Assembly (NCBI GenBank): GCA_025618425.1
Contig: CM046844.1
Coordinates: 4,899,177 to 4,963,176, forward strand
Length of the DNA: 64,000 nucleotides
DNA from: Heliocidaris tuberculata
Lineage: Eukaryota; Echinodermata; Echinoidea; Camarodonta; Echinometridae
Direction of reading: 5' to 3'
Shown piece after piece: positions 10,801 to 23,125 of the stretch (positions are counted from its first letter, which is position 1; each line of letters begins with the position of its first letter). A program made the translations under genes and the position numbers. Under the pieces are notes generated by a model that ran no database searches, was not told the origin of the DNA, and was given only the letters and a program-made list of their open reading frames with translations.

Positions 10801-13200
10801 TGGCGCGAAATCCTTTGTAAGTTAAATTCGCTTTATTTATTTGTTTTTATTGTGAGGGTCTGTTTTAAACTTATCTCAATCATTTGTGACTCGCATTCTG
10901 GTTAATATAGAACGTTCTCTCTCTCTCTCTCTCTTTAAAGCCATACTTATAAACAACTTCCTGCTTTTGATTCTCTTTTAAATTTTAGATGAAATGCTTG
11001 TAATTATTTTTGAAACATCTTTTTTTTTTTTTTTTTTTTTTGGGGGGGGGTGATTATTTATTATTTCTTCTTTTTTTAATGTATGGCCTATTATTCGTTA
11101 ATTAATTATCATTGCGTTCATCTTTTTTTATTTCTGTGGTGGGGGAACAAATAAATTTAAACCATTTTGGAGAGGTGCTCCCCCCCCCCCCCGCCCTCAA
11201 TAAACAGGCATATGTGGTAACTTATTCAAAAATGTTTGCACACTGAGTAACTGTTTCTTCTGTCCCTCTCTCCATTTCACCGATCTTGTATTCTAATTAA
11301 CTTATGAATAAATTACTTACTTTCTCCATTTCGCTTACCCGATGATTCCTTTCTTTTTTCTTCTTTCTCTCTTCTCATTACCTCGACCTTTCTTCTCTCT
11401 TTCTCTCTCTCTCTCTTATTTTCTAGATATATAAGTCTACAACCCCTGTTCTTGAATCATCTATTTCTTTCACTCTTACTACTTCTCTCTCTCTCTCTCT
11501 CTCTATCTTATTGCTTTGAAATATGATATATATGTATTATGCATAAATCCCTTTATTTCTCAGCACATTAATGTTACTCTAAGAATTTCAACTTGTTTTA
11601 CACATACTACAAATCTCATGAGTATAAACATATATGAAATACAAATCCAACTGGCACTGTCTTGTCAATCGAAAACAGCTCCACATGGATTTTTATTAGT
11701 TAACGATCAAAAAATTAACACAAAAAGTGACTGAAAAAAAATCAAACTATTTCCTGAGTTTACATAATAGTAGCTTGGCGGAAATTGCAATGAAAGTGTT
11801 GTTAATCCGAACTCAATCTCATCCAATCTAAAGTAACAAGAATTTGCAATGAATTTAGACATAAGTGTACGGGCACATTTTCGCGAGGGGGGGGGGGGGG
11901 GGGGAGTGATGATTCTTGCCAGTATATCAACTATTTTCTAAATTTTGTGATCAAGCGGAGTGAAAATTCTGCCCGAATATCGGCACTTTCAAAATCCTCA
12001 GGGAAGCTGCAGCCAACACCCCCCCCCCCCACCCCCGCCTCGTACGCCTTTGAATTCGGATTGAATCAATATAATTTTTAGTGAATTTATAGGCAAATTT
12101 CAATTTGTTTTATTTAACTTCAAAACAGTGCATGTAGGATATTTAGATGAAGATACGATTCCAAAAGGGAACTGTGCCATATTGAATATACATGTATAAT
12201 TCAAAATAAATTTTCATTATCATTTTGAGAATTCTACAACTTAAAAGGTTGTCAGCAGAATACAGTTGATGTATAAAGATGTAGCATTACTCATGTCATA
12301 TAACACTTTACTATTGGCATAGTGGGTGTCAAATATACCAGATAAGCGGGTTAATCATGCACAAATTAGCATTTAACATCATCATTATACAAATAATGAC
12401 AGTAGTTATATTCAACAAAAAAAAAAATCCTTAATTACTATTTATCACAGCCAAATGCTAAGGAAACAATGATCTCGTAGAACAGCATTACCAAGAGCAG
12501 GCCTAGCCTGTTTGAATGCAATTTAATGAATAAGTAAACATTATTTATGGCAATAAATAAAACTACACGAACAATAGAATGTCATCTTTATCAAATGTAC
12601 AACAAGCAAAAGAAACAGGAAAGAGAAGTAGCAGAAATTCCAGATGGCATTCAGTAAGTTCCTCATGTTCTTTGGGTATAAAAAAAAAATCCAGTTTGGT
12701 ATTTCAATATTAATATTTACAATACAAACAATGATTGTAATCAGAGGTATCACCAGCAGCAATATAATAGTTGGGGGAGTGGAGGGCTAAGGGGCAAGGA
12801 ATATCATGAGGGGGGGGGGGGGAGAGACACACCGTGGCAAAGCAAGAATTATTTCACTAATAAAATTTGACTCCTGTCCCATCTTCTCATGCCTGGTGCA
12901 AGCACTGTATGCCATTATTCATATCTCTCCAAATTAGTCCTAATTGTACATGTACCTAACTCACTGAACATCGACATGTTGGATGTGTAATCGCCCCTGA
13001 AATTAAACTGTTATGCTCCTCCGAACTCCTTGTATATTTTCTATCATATGATTGCATCAATGACTGTTCTAGTACTGTTCTGCACAAAAGACAATCATTT
13101 TTTTTTTGAAACACAATATAATCATAATTATAAGTTTTACCACTAGCCTGCATCCAAACCAGTTCACAAATAATAGGATCGAGGCGTCTGTTGATTTCTT
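10801..13200. other. Low-complexity stretch without a recognised gene
   Basis: It holds (CT)n at 10919-10935 and near 11400-11505, a T-run plus G-run at 11021-11049, C- or G-runs at 11179-11193, 11886-11904, 12017-12030 and 12811-12823, and AT-rich sequence. One exon-like segment on the minus strand (about 13145-13199, after TTTTCAAG and before GTAAAACT) encodes INRRLDPIICELVWMQASG in one frame but cannot be tied to a family. Confidence 0.4.
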
Positions 13201-13276
13201 GAAAATCCATGGATCCCTTGTAATGTGATTAAAAAATTAAAAATAAAAAAAACCCCCTCAATTTTCTCATCTTTTT

Positions 13277-13399
13277 AGTGTCATCATCATCTTGTCAATT
13301 GGTAGGTGATGCATCTCATGCGTTTCTTTCTTCGCTGCTTTCTTCATCTTCTTTCCTTCTGTTCCTCCCTCCTTCTTGGATTTCATGCAACTATGATCT
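13277..13399 (-). CDS. Possible Lys-rich terminal exon
   Basis: After an acceptor-like TTTTTACTAG the minus strand reads HSCMKSKKEGGTEGKKMKKA, then a Lys/His-rich stretch ending MMMTLKR and TGA. A second splice-framed block lies upstream at about 13784-13871 (acceptor TTTTGCAAAAG, donor TGGAAG|GTAAGA). Two of its three frames are fully open and one has a single stop, and phases do not settle which is read. There is no recognised domain. The basic composition could be real coding or purine-rich chance. Confidence 0.25.
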
Positions 13400-14239
13400 A
13401 GTAAAAAGTGAAGAAAAAGACGTATAATTATGATTTACCTTAATTTCCAGTCAAAATGAAAAGAGGAAAGATGAAGCGGTATATCTTACTTAAAAGTCAG
13501 AAGTTCACAATGAAATTGGTCCATCAATTTATCTTTATTTTCAAAGTAGGAAAGGATGTAAGCCCACTTTTAGGATTTTCAAAAATGTAAAAAACTTAAC
13601 AGATTATTAGATTGAAACATGAACAACTCTAACAGTCAATGCAGAGGTATACATTTCAGGGGCATATTTAGCTTGTCTTATGTTTCTAGAACACTGAATA
13701 AACAAAACAAAACACAATAGTAATAGTTGTAACAAAAATGAAGATTTGAAAAGTCGATGTTCCATATGTGACTAAATCTTACCTTCCAATAGGTATCCTC
13801 TCTGCCCTCTCGTTTCGATGTTTGCGGTTTGTCCTCATGCACGTATTTTGTTGAACGTATTCTCCACCTTTTGCAAAAGTCAAGTGATAGAAAGAACAAA
13901 AAAATTAGCAGGCAGGGTGATTTGGGGTGGGATTTTGTTGTTGATGATGATCATCTTCACCTGTTTGACAAAGCATATTATACAGTCTCGAAAAGCTTGT
14001 GGGGCAGGGGGGGGGGGGTGATATTCAAATATGATTTTGATATCAAGCAACAACAACAAAAAGCTTTGATATAATTCTTGGTGTCAATTTACTGTATCAA
14101 TTGTGTCACACTTAGATGTTCTTAGTTTCAGACTATCTGAAACTTAGGAGTCCATGCAGACATGCCATGTGCAAATGACAATGTAAATTAAAATACAAAC
14201 ATAGGCCTACCTGTTTTATTCCAGCCAAGGGCGTAGGCT

Positions 14240-14271
<32 letters not shown>

Positions 14272-15182
14272 CGCGGAGGCATAGGAGTTCCGCCCCTGAA
14301 AAAAAAAAACAACTTTTTTCCTCCTTTCAACAGCTTCAAAAACCCGAAACATTCTGTAAAACAATTATTAGTCTTGATTTCTGCCCCAAACCTTATACTA
14401 AAAGTCAGGCCATCCATAGAGGTCGGCCAAATCCATTCTTGTCTCATGACGACAGTACCGCAAGACTTATAGTTAATTAAAACCCTTTCGCACCTATAAC
14501 CCCCAAAACTGACGCCCGAAACAGAGATTACTTAAACGCCCCGGAACCTGGGGGGGGGGGGGGGGGGGGGGGGGGGGTCACTCGCGGACTGAAGTGGTAC
14601 CCATGCTCGTCTAAGCACCTCAAAACTGGACCCAAAAGGAAGTAATTCTTGGTGTCAAATTCTACCTCTAAAAGGATATTGTAAAATATACCCTTAAAAG
14701 GCATACATGGCGTAGGAAAATGTACCAACAAATGTCGAAGAACGCCTATTTCTCAAAAAACGTCGAATGTTAGACTGTACAACACCCATTTTTCTAAAAA
14801 AAAAAAGAAGAAAAAGAAAAAAAAGTCGAATGTAAGACTGAAAAACACCCCGTTTTCTCAAAACCGTCGGATGTGAGACTGAAAAACACCCCTTTTCCCC
14901 CAAAGACGTCATCTGATCCTTTCATTCGACTTTTTTTTTTTTGACAAGCATGGGTACCCGGCATGGGTACCACTTCACTCAGTCTCTGAGTGACCCCCCC
15001 CCCCCCCCCCCCGGGCCCAGAAAGCCCGCTTGACTTCAGTATCCTTTATATACCTCACTTTAAGAATCTTTCCTAATCCTATCATCTGATTGGTTGAAAG
15101 TGCAGTCATGGTCTTTATGATTGTAACATTTCAAGCACAGAGTTGCATGGTGATATATATGCAATGATAGGTTTTTGTAAAA

Positions 15183-15794
15183 TTAAAGGCCAAGTCCACA
15201 CCAATATCAAGTTGATTTCAATAAATAGAGTCAAATTAAACAAGCATAATGCTGAAAATTTCATCAAAACCGGATGTAAAATAAGAAAGGTTTGACATTT
15301 TAAAGTTTCGCCTATTTTCACAAAACAGTTATATGCATAACACGGTGGATATGCAAATGAGATAGCTGATGGTGTCACACACTCACTATTTCTTTTGTAT
15401 TTTATTATATGAATTATAGAATATTTCAATTTTTGCAGATTTGACAATAAGGAAGCTCTTCCTTGAATCACAATATGTTACAACAATGACAATTCCACAA
15501 GTTCATTGAGGAATCAATTTTTGTTTCACATCATAATGAGGAAAAAAATGAAATATTTCACATTTCATATGATAAAATACAAAAGAAATAGTGAGTGGAT
15601 GACGTCATCGGTTTCCTCATTTGCATACCGACCAGGATGTGCATATAACTGTTTTGTGAAATTAAGTGAAACTTTAAAATTTCGTAACTTTCTTATTTTA
15701 CATCCGATTTTGATGAAATTTTCAGCATTATGCTTGTTTAATTTTACTCTACTTTTTCAAATCAACTTGATATTAGTGTGGACTTGGCCTTTAA
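15183..15794. mobile_element. TTAA-flanked fold-back MITE
   Basis: It is flanked by TTAA on both sides and begins AAAGGCCAAGTCCACACCAA; the right end is the reverse complement (GTGTGGACTTGGCCTTTAA). The arms keep pairing for more than 200 bp, giving mirrored blocks such as CATTATGCTTGTTTAA and CAAAAGAAATAGTGAGT. TTAA target duplications are characteristic of the piggyBac and Kolobok superfamilies. Since a THAP-bearing TTAA element occurs at 50803-52270, Kolobok is favoured. The mirrored open frames on the two strands are only by-products of the palindrome. Confidence 0.85.
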
Positions 15795-16530
15795 CTCTGC
15801 AGGTTGAGGTGTTTTTTAACACTTTTTTGAAACAAGCCAAGAGTTTTCATGTTGACTATACTTTTAGGGAGTTTGTTCCAGTCGTTTGTAGTTTTCGGAT
15901 AGAATGAGTTCATATAATAATCTGTTCTTCCTGTTCTGGGTACATGCATCTTTAAGTTATGATGATCTGTTCTTCCAATTCTGTTCGCAGGTTTGCACAT
16001 GTTATTACGTCCTATATCTGTGATGTCATTAACAAGCTTATAACACTAAAAAAATAAGTTGGAGGTACTTTCGTCTACTCTCTAATGTATTTATACTAAA
16101 TTTTTGTAACAAAGTGTTGTAACTACATGTACTACTCCAGTCTTTGTTCAACATTCTTACGTATAACGTTTTTTTTTTAATCTTTACAATCAGTTGGCTA
16201 CCGCTTTGTTTCTGTATGGATCACATGCTGTGCAACAATAATCCAAACATGAGCGTACTAAAGATTCTGTAAAGGGTTTTTAAAACTGGTTTTGGTCAGT
16301 CAACGCAGTCCCTCCGTATTATGTACCAAAAAGGTCTATTGCACTTTACATGTAATTCGGTACAATGATCATTCCAATTTTAAGTGTTATTTATTACAAG
16401 ACCCAAGTATTTCTCAGTTGATGTACTTTGTAACCCTTGACCATTATTAGTATATTTAAAACTAACATTATGAACCTTCCTAGGCATCATAATCTTGGAT
16501 TTAGATATGTTGTAATCAAGGAGGCAATGT
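15795..16530 (-). pseudogene. LINE ORF2 C-terminal fragment (CR1/Jockey type)
   Basis: The minus strand reads, from 16500 downwards, KSKIMMPRKVHNVSFKYTNN, then EKYLGLVINN before a stop, then in another frame the end PANRIGRTDHHNLKMHVPRT and NSFYPKTTNDWNKLPKSIVN up to about 15800. KYLG(V/L).I and the Y.NSF.P.T...WN.LP ending are hallmarks of LINE reverse-transcriptase C-termini. Frames are broken. The 3' end abuts, and was probably cut by, the TTAA MITE at 15183-15794. Confidence 0.75.
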
Positions 16531-16892
16531 GGCCTGACAGAATTCAGCATAAGCTGAGATTAAATCGACATTTAAATTAAAATAAAACCAGCCATCTTCA
16601 AGAGTAAATGTTTTTACTGGAAATAGTTTTGACTTGTTGAATGATATTTTGCTGATTGAATGATTACTGACATCAGGTAAGCAATCATTTGATTAACAAA
16701 GCAGCTTATAGGCTAGGTACCAAATCACAAGCTTTATAATTTTCTGAACAATACTTAAACACCTACATAACCTACACTGTATCGTCCAGGAAAAGCTTGC
16801 TTGTGATGTGATATCTATTCTAATTTTCTAAACTTTAGTTCCACCTCCCCAAGATGTGCACCTCCCCATGCCCAAACCAGCCTACGCCCTTG

Positions 16893-17069
16893 CCAGCTGT
16901 ATCAGAATTTCTTCACAATATCGTTCAAGTCCTCCACTCTCTTCAGCATTTTCTCCTAACTCCTGTCACTTCTTCCTCTGAGGCAACATCTTCATCTTCT
17001 TCCATCCTCACAAGTAAAGATGAGACCTTTGCAAGGTGACACAGAGCTCTCATGCTAGTCTGACTTCTG
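16893..17069 (-). other. Exon-like segment disrupted by the 14226-16892 transposon
   Basis: A strong acceptor (run of T then ACTTTCAG) at 17070 is followed by a short ORF beginning MRALCHLAKVSSLLVRMEED and continuing acidic, to a stop. A second frame then reads MLKRVEDLNDIVKKF. Removing the transposon and one CCAGC copy joins this to AATAAAACAG|GTAGGCC at about 14208, a good donor, so the transposon may sit inside an exon. All frames stop, so it is either untranslated or already a pseudogene. Confidence 0.3.
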
Positions 17070-17329
17070 AAAGTAAAAAAAAAAAATGGAGTAGATCTAT
17101 AGTATTAGCTAGTAAATCAATGTGGTGTGAATTCTTTTTTTTTTAATTTATTTTTTTTTGGGGGGGGTTAAGGAGATTTTTTTCATCGGTCTGAAAAATC
17201 AGTTGGACTTAAACAGAATGAACGAACACAATTTGCCGAGTTGGGAGCCAGACTAAATCAAAGTAAGAAAGGATATAAAGTCTAGGAAAGTACGAGCATA
17301 CACCAGATAGTAGCCTGCACTTATACTCT

Positions 17330-17900
17330 AGAATCTATTAGTATTATAGTGAAGAAGAAGAATCTAGACCCTGTTGGACCTAAATTTAGATCCAACAATG
17401 TTATTCTAGTTAACACTGCTGGTTCTAATCATCTAGATCTAGTTCTAGATCTATATTTGTCCATGATCCCAAAATCTAGATGCAACAGTTCTAACGTTAG
17501 ATTCTAATCTACATCTAGAATAGATCTAACGATAGACCCAACTTAGATTGACTAGGCTTAGGTCTAGATCTATTAGTCTAAAAAAGACCCTATTTCCAGG
17601 TTGTTGTTGTTGGGGGAGGGGGGGGGGGGGTTAGACTCTAGATCTAGGGCCTAAAAGAATTTCTTTTTTACTTGTATTATTTCATACGAGGAGAACACTG
17701 TGGTTGAGCTCGTATATTGTTCTCGACATTAGTCTATTACTCTAGATCTATAAATAACTTTTGTTACTTAACTTTGAAGTTTGATCTAACGTTAAAGTTA
17801 GTTACATACGGTACAGTAATTAAAATCTTAGTTACTCCAGAGTCCCATGTTACTACTAGACTTGTCTTAGAGTTAGACCAAGTTAGATCTATTTTATGAT
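17330..17900. repeat. Cluster of TCTAGA / AGATCT palindromes
   Basis: TCTAGA, CTAGATCT, TAGATCTA and close variants occur a dozen or more times in about 570 bp, separated by unrelated sequence, with a G-run at 17616-17630. Spacing is irregular, so it is not an ordinary tandem repeat. Nothing coding is recognised. Confidence 0.55.
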
Positions 17901-18187
17901 TAGACTCTCTATGTATTTTATATTTTTACAAGTGTTAAAGATTTAAACCACTGATATTCTGTAAATAAACTAATTCAATTCAATTCTTCTCCACTTCGAT
18001 TCCACACAAACACGTACACTGTAACAGTGCGACATCTAACGTAGATAGCCAGTGCGGTTCTCTACCGCACAGTTTGCATCGCTAGCACCGCCACACCGCG
18101 ATGACTAATGACAATAACACTGTAAACTCCTGCGTAGATATTAAATACTTATCAAAATCTTCAACAGAATGTGTAATTGTATATTAT
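17901..18187. other. No recognisable gene
   Basis: It has one CpG-richer patch (18030-18110, CGGTTCTCTACCGCACAGTT) but no exon, RNA gene or repeat partner. Confidence 0.4.
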
Positions 18188-18999
18188 CGGCATTATTGCA
18201 CTTGATGCCCCCAGGGGGCATCTACGTTTTTACCTTTTGAAACTTTCTTGAATTCAATGGGAACACTCACGGTCGAGACTTTTTCTTGCTTCAAAGACAT
18301 AGAGAAAGTAGTTCCGGTTGACGCAATTTTCCCCTTGAACGCCATGCATGGTGGACTACCGTGGAATGATTCAAAATTTTCAACTGAGACAGTATAGCCA
18401 GTATAGCCAAGTATTGTAACTCCGAACAGATTGTATTACCGAACGTGTAAAGTTAAGCGCCTAAAATGGGTTTTCATACGCGTGGGATTACGCGTATGAA
18501 AACCACACTATTGATACCAAGGTTGTGTCTTTTTCCCATAGGTTTCACACGTTCGGAATTACGGTACCTTTTTCAAGGGACCAAAACGCCGCGTCGTTGG
18601 GAAGGGGTTCACTCGGAAGGGAATATCGTATTAAATCTACGTTGTCTTTTTAAAATTCCATCAACTTCTTTTTTTGTAGGACTTTGCAGCATTCAATATG
18701 TATAGTTTGACAGATATTCGTTTCATATTTTATTTGCTATCGTTGATTTTCTGAAAAGTGTTCGGACACTGGATCAACCACCATAAAGGCTGTCTGATGT
18801 TTTTCTTTACGCGAAACTCTTATAATTTATTGGCTAAAAATACAGCGCATATCACCCTCTTTGCGCCAAGACATAAAAGCGCCCAGGGGCAAGGTCAAGC
18901 GCATCTCTAGGGGCAAACGCAAGCGCATCTCTAGGGGCGCGCCATGGGGCGCGCCCTTGCCTCCTCCATCCTCCTCCCTTTACGCCAAACTCTCTATAA

Positions 19000-19490
19000 T
19001 ACTTGCACTTGATGCCCCCAAAAATATGGAAAAAAAAGTTCCGGCGAGTAGAAGAAACTGTGCAAGCAAAATCAACCTTGATAGCTAAAGATCGTCTCTC
19101 TATTATATACTTGTACTTGATGCCCCCAAAATCTACGATTATTCAGCACTTTTATTCAGATGTTTATATTCCACTAACCCCGTTTTCCCCTCTTTTTCTA
19201 TTTCTAGCCGCGCGAACCTTCATCGACATTAACCTTGTAGGCAAAATTAACCTTGATGGCTAAAGAACCTTGATAACTAAAGTAACCTCGATAGCTAAAG
19301 CTCGTCACTCTATATATACTTGCACTTGATGCCCCCAAACTTTTTTTTCTTGCGCTCTGAACCTATGCTCTGAACTGAATCACGGCGCGGATGTATAACA
19401 TTAACCTTGTAGGCAAAATCAACCTTGATAGCTAAAGATCGTCTCTCTATATATACTTGCACTTGATGCCCCCAAAATTTTTTTCTTGCG
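19000..19490. repeat. Irregular tandem repeat of a TATACTTGCACTTGATGCCC unit
   Basis: TATAnTACTTGnACTTGATGCCCCCAAAA occurs at about 19000, 19105, 19318 and 19458, accompanied by AACCTTGATAGCTAAAG and GATCGTCTCTCTAT. The same CTTGATGCCCCCA core sits at the left end of the enclosing element (18201). These may be subterminal repeats of that element. Confidence 0.65.
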
Positions 19491-19499
19491 CGATCAACT

Positions 19500-21460
19500 G
19501 AATCACGGCGCGGATGGATATCATGTCAAGTCGTCGACCCAGACCAGCTGAGCTGCAAGGTAAAAAAAGGTAATGTCGCAGTTCGAAGTAGGTCACTCCA
19601 AAAAGAGCACATATGGGCAACCACTGTTGTGTGTTCTCATCTTTTATTATAGATAATAAACCAAAAAACCCTGCAAGATACATGTATAATCAAAACAGTA
19701 ATAAGTGTACAATCAAATAATGACATATGTCAATAGATAATTGATCTTCTTAATTAATAAACTATTGATAAAGAGTTAAAGACACTGAATGTAGCAAATT
19801 TACTATGACAGAGGGTCTATATCCTTTGGCAAATATCACGATTAGAAGATATCAAGATTAGAAATGTATTAAAAGTTACACTTGTTGCATTAAATTCTTC
19901 AAGTTATGAATGCTCAGTATTCCTCGTAGCTAGCCGTCTAACCACCCTTATCCTCGTATGTTTGTACCAACAACCAAACCTCAAGAATGGCAGACAAAGA
20001 GACCATCGTCATTATCCTCTTAAAAATGACATACAAATCCCCTAAAATTGTACAGTCTCACTAACTACACTCCCCGTTGTCCATGAAACAAAGAACATCT
20101 CAAAATAATTCAATATGATAGCATCCATAAGTCAAATCATTTTTTGCACAAAAACTATAAAGTTTCTGAAATATTCTCTGTATTAATCTCAACCGATTTC
20201 AATTTAAATCGATAAATCGATGCCGTACAATCATAATAATTGATACACAACCATACATACGATGAGGTTCCTAAATAGGGCGTCGCCCAATCAAATATAA
20301 CATTACTGCTTACCCAGGATCAACACCCACTCGTCACAGGGACCAATGCACTGTCTGAACTCAGTCAATTCCAATACTGGAATTACTGTTAAACAAAGAA
20401 CAGATTTACAATCACTTAGTTGTCATACATATTAATTTTACTTTAAGTTTGAATTCCATCACAAAAATTTGTCCCATATCAAAATAGATAAGACTTCTAT
20501 CCATATCAACTTGAAACTTGAGAGTTCATCAATTAAAGAGGCTGTAAATAAAGACAACTCATCATCCCAAATATCTATTCTATTCATATTTTGGAATTAC
20601 TATAAAAGAAATAACTTACAATCATATACATGTATATTCCAATGCCTCACACCAAGGTAATAGAGCCATAATGAATTAATCAAATTGTCCTCAATTCTTC
20701 AACCATAATCTTGAAATACATATACCACACACCTTTCCAGGTCTAACATGTTTGTGTACATGTCCCACACATAGAAATCTGTGTTACCCATATAAAAATC
20801 AATGTCATGAATCGTTATTTCGTCACAATATTATTCCATCTTAAACGCTCTAATTTGACTGACATTTATTTTCAATACTGATACATAAATGACAACATTT
20901 CAAATTGTATGTACATACCAAACTCCTGAAGAAGTGAAGTATCAAGAACCAACTACAGATACGGAACGCTGAGAACAAGCATGAGAGAAGCAATGAATCT
21001 CCGGTGCCCTGGCCGATATAACGAGTACTCTACATCACATCACTGGTTTGACCATATCACCTAAAAATTAATGCGCCTGCATCATTAAGACCTTCAATCC
21101 TTCACTTCAAACTTTCTAATAGTACCTAATTACAATGTACCTCTGAACTAATTTACGTAAATTCCGACCCTCAATCTCTTAACTGGGCAGAACTATTTTA
21201 CCTTATGAAGGAATATTACAGTGATTAGCCTTCATTAATAAAAACGGGGAAGACGCCCAGTTACAATTAACGAAAAAAGGAATTCAAAGAACCTCAACAA
21301 TGACTGGTTTTCTTTCAGAAACTTATGGCGCGATCCTAGTTCACAAAAAAAGGAATCCAACGAACCTTACACAGTAATTTGTTTTCATAAACTTATGGAG
21401 TGATTCAAGGAATCCAATTTCAAACAATCTTGAACCCAAATAACAGAGCTTACATGTATG
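19500..21460. other. AT-rich interior of the long-arm element
   Basis: I see no open frame longer than about 80 residues with any motif, no splice-framed exon and no RNA gene. Confidence 0.4.
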
Positions 21461-22008
21461 GTGGTTGATCCAGTGTCCGAACACTTTTCAGAAAATCAAC
21501 GATAGCAAATAAAATATGAAACGAATATCTGTCAAACTATACATATTGAATGCTCAAAGTCCTACAAAAAAAGAAGTTGATGGAATTTTAAAAAGACAAC
21601 GTAGATTTAATACGATATTCCCTTCTGAGTGAACCCCTTCCCAACGACGCGGCATTTTGGTCCCTTGAAAAAGGTACCGTAATTCCGAACGTGTGAAACC
21701 TATGGGAAAAAGACACAACCTTAGTATCAATAGTGTGGTTTTCATACGCGTAATCCCACGCGTATGAAAACCCATTTTAGGCGCTTAACTTTACACGTTC
21801 GGTAATACAATCTGTTCGGAGTTACAATACTTGACTATATAGAAAACAATCTTTCCATAGCAAATTCCTCACATACATGTATCTTCTTGACTAATGAGAA
21901 GCATGCCAAACACGACTTTAATACCTTTATAAAAAGCACAAAAACTCAACTTTCCACAGTAAAAACGTAGATGTCACCTGGGGACATCAAGTACAATTAT
22001 GCCAATTC

Positions 22009-22784
22009 TTACCCAACTGATATTGTGACAGTCGTTAACATCCATTTTGGTGAAGTTAAGAACAAAAATCACTTGAAAATCACAAATGACCGCACACAAA
22101 TCCCGCGGGCTAAAATTGACCCCATCCTCGTTCAAGAAGTATTTTTCGAATAAAAATGCATCGCTGCTGCGACGGGTTTTGTGAAATCCTCTGAAACAAC
22201 TCCACGCAGCTGCGATGAGAAGGGTGCGAACGATGGGTCTTGCGATTAATCGCTCGTGAATGTTAGTGAAATCCTCCCCAGGTCTTTCCAGGAGCCCTTA
22301 AATGTGAATTTCATCGTAATTATTTTTACTTTAAATCAAGTTTATCGTAATTTGGGAAAGAGGTGAAAGGAAAGAGAGGAGAAGGGGGAAGATTATTATT
22401 GCATTCAAAGTGACAATTACTCTTCAGTCTCAGACATAGAGAAAGAGGTCGAAATAAAACTTTTTATCTTTCTGTCCAAACAAAAATGTTGACACGTTCA
22501 ATTTCTTTTGGTTCAAGTTCTAGTTCATGGTAATCTTTGAAAAGAAGAACAAAAAATGAACACTATTTTAATATGCCATTTGAAGTAACTGTTACTCCCA
22601 AAGAGGGTGAAACTTTTTATTTTTCAATCAAAAGGAAAATTGGAGAGAGATATCGTTTTTGAAATAAGAAATCATCAATGTCTTCAACTTTGAGTTCCAA
22701 TCAATTAATTTTTACTCTTTCACCATGTTTATAATTATTCTACGTCAATTTCAGTCTATTATCACGAGCTCCCCCCCCCCCCTC
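22009..22784. other. Flank with a GTGAAATCCTCCCC-ended repeat
   Basis: At 22160-22285, CGATGGGTCTTGCGATTAAT and GTGAAATCCTCCCCAGG are the inverse of sequence at 10555-10800. The rest is AT-rich without a recognised gene; a C-run follows at about 22770-22790. Confidence 0.45.
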
Positions 22785-23125
22785 CCCCCACCTCATCGTC
22801 CGTCTCCCAAGCTTTAACCACCTCATAGAGCGGTTACTGTACGAACATGCATTGGTCTGTTATAAATTTGATCTTGCCCACGAATCATTGCCCTAGCCCA
22901 TTATCGTGGATGGATAAGTTATATAATGCATTGATATGTTGTATGGAATACCTATGCAAATAATGTAGGGGGGGGGGGGGGTGGGCAAGGCGGTTGGTAT
23001 GTGAATGTTCATGAGGATGGACGGTGAAGTAAAACCCAGTGCTGCGAGATGCCCAGCCACTTGTAGGTTAAGCGACACATCCCCAAGGAATACGAGCAGG
23101 AGCCGGGTCTGTCGGTGTAAGGCAG
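22785..23125. repeat. Dispersed repeat family copy 2, left part
   Basis: It shares CTCCCAAGCTTTAACCACCT, GGTTACTGTACGAACATGC and the CCCATTATCGTGGATGGATA block with 8300-8580. It ends at GTCGGTGTAAGGCAGAGAGG, and exactly this 20-mer recurs at 27901-27920, where the family continues. The 4.8 kb between the two is therefore probably a later insertion or a duplication. Confidence 0.6.

Larger units (their letters stand above)
14226..16892. mobile_element. 2.67-kb DNA transposon with 16-bp TIRs and 5-bp target duplication
   Basis: The left end CAAGGGCGTAGGCTGG is repeated exactly in inverse orientation at the right end (CCAGCCTACGCCCTTG). The element is flanked on both sides by CCAGC, a 5-bp duplication. 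Next to the left end are a G-run and GTGCACTGGGTGCACGTGCA, itself palindromic. Nested inside are a TTAA fold-back element (15183-15794), a LINE fragment (15791-16530) and a pair of long G/C runs (14550-14577 and 14995-15012). No transposase was found. Five-base duplications occur in some hAT lineages; this assignment is inference. Confidence 0.75.
18188..22008. mobile_element. 3.8-kb element with long inverted arms
   Basis: Left arm 18405-18786 is an inverted, nearly identical copy of 21462-21835, including the 79/73-residue mirror ORFs. Farther out, CTTGATGCCCCCAGGGGGCA at about 18201 has a weaker inverted mate at about 21975-21995 (GTCACCTGGGGACATCAAG), followed on both sides by ACGTTTTTAC/GTAAAAACGT. 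Termini are about 18188 and 22008 but no target duplication was identified. The arms contain a small hairpin, CATACGCGTGGG..CGCGTATG. The interior holds tandem repeats at 19000-19480 and AT-rich DNA. No transposase is recognised, so it is probably non-autonomous. Confidence 0.7.

Noticed and set aside
15115..15907. 118- and 133-residue mirror ORFs
   Set aside because: They translate the two arms of the TTAA palindrome at 15183-15794.
18466..21775. Duplicated 73-79 residue ORFs as a gene pair
   Set aside because: They are the two inverted arms of one element, the frame includes a palindromic CGCGTATG hairpin, and no family motif exists.
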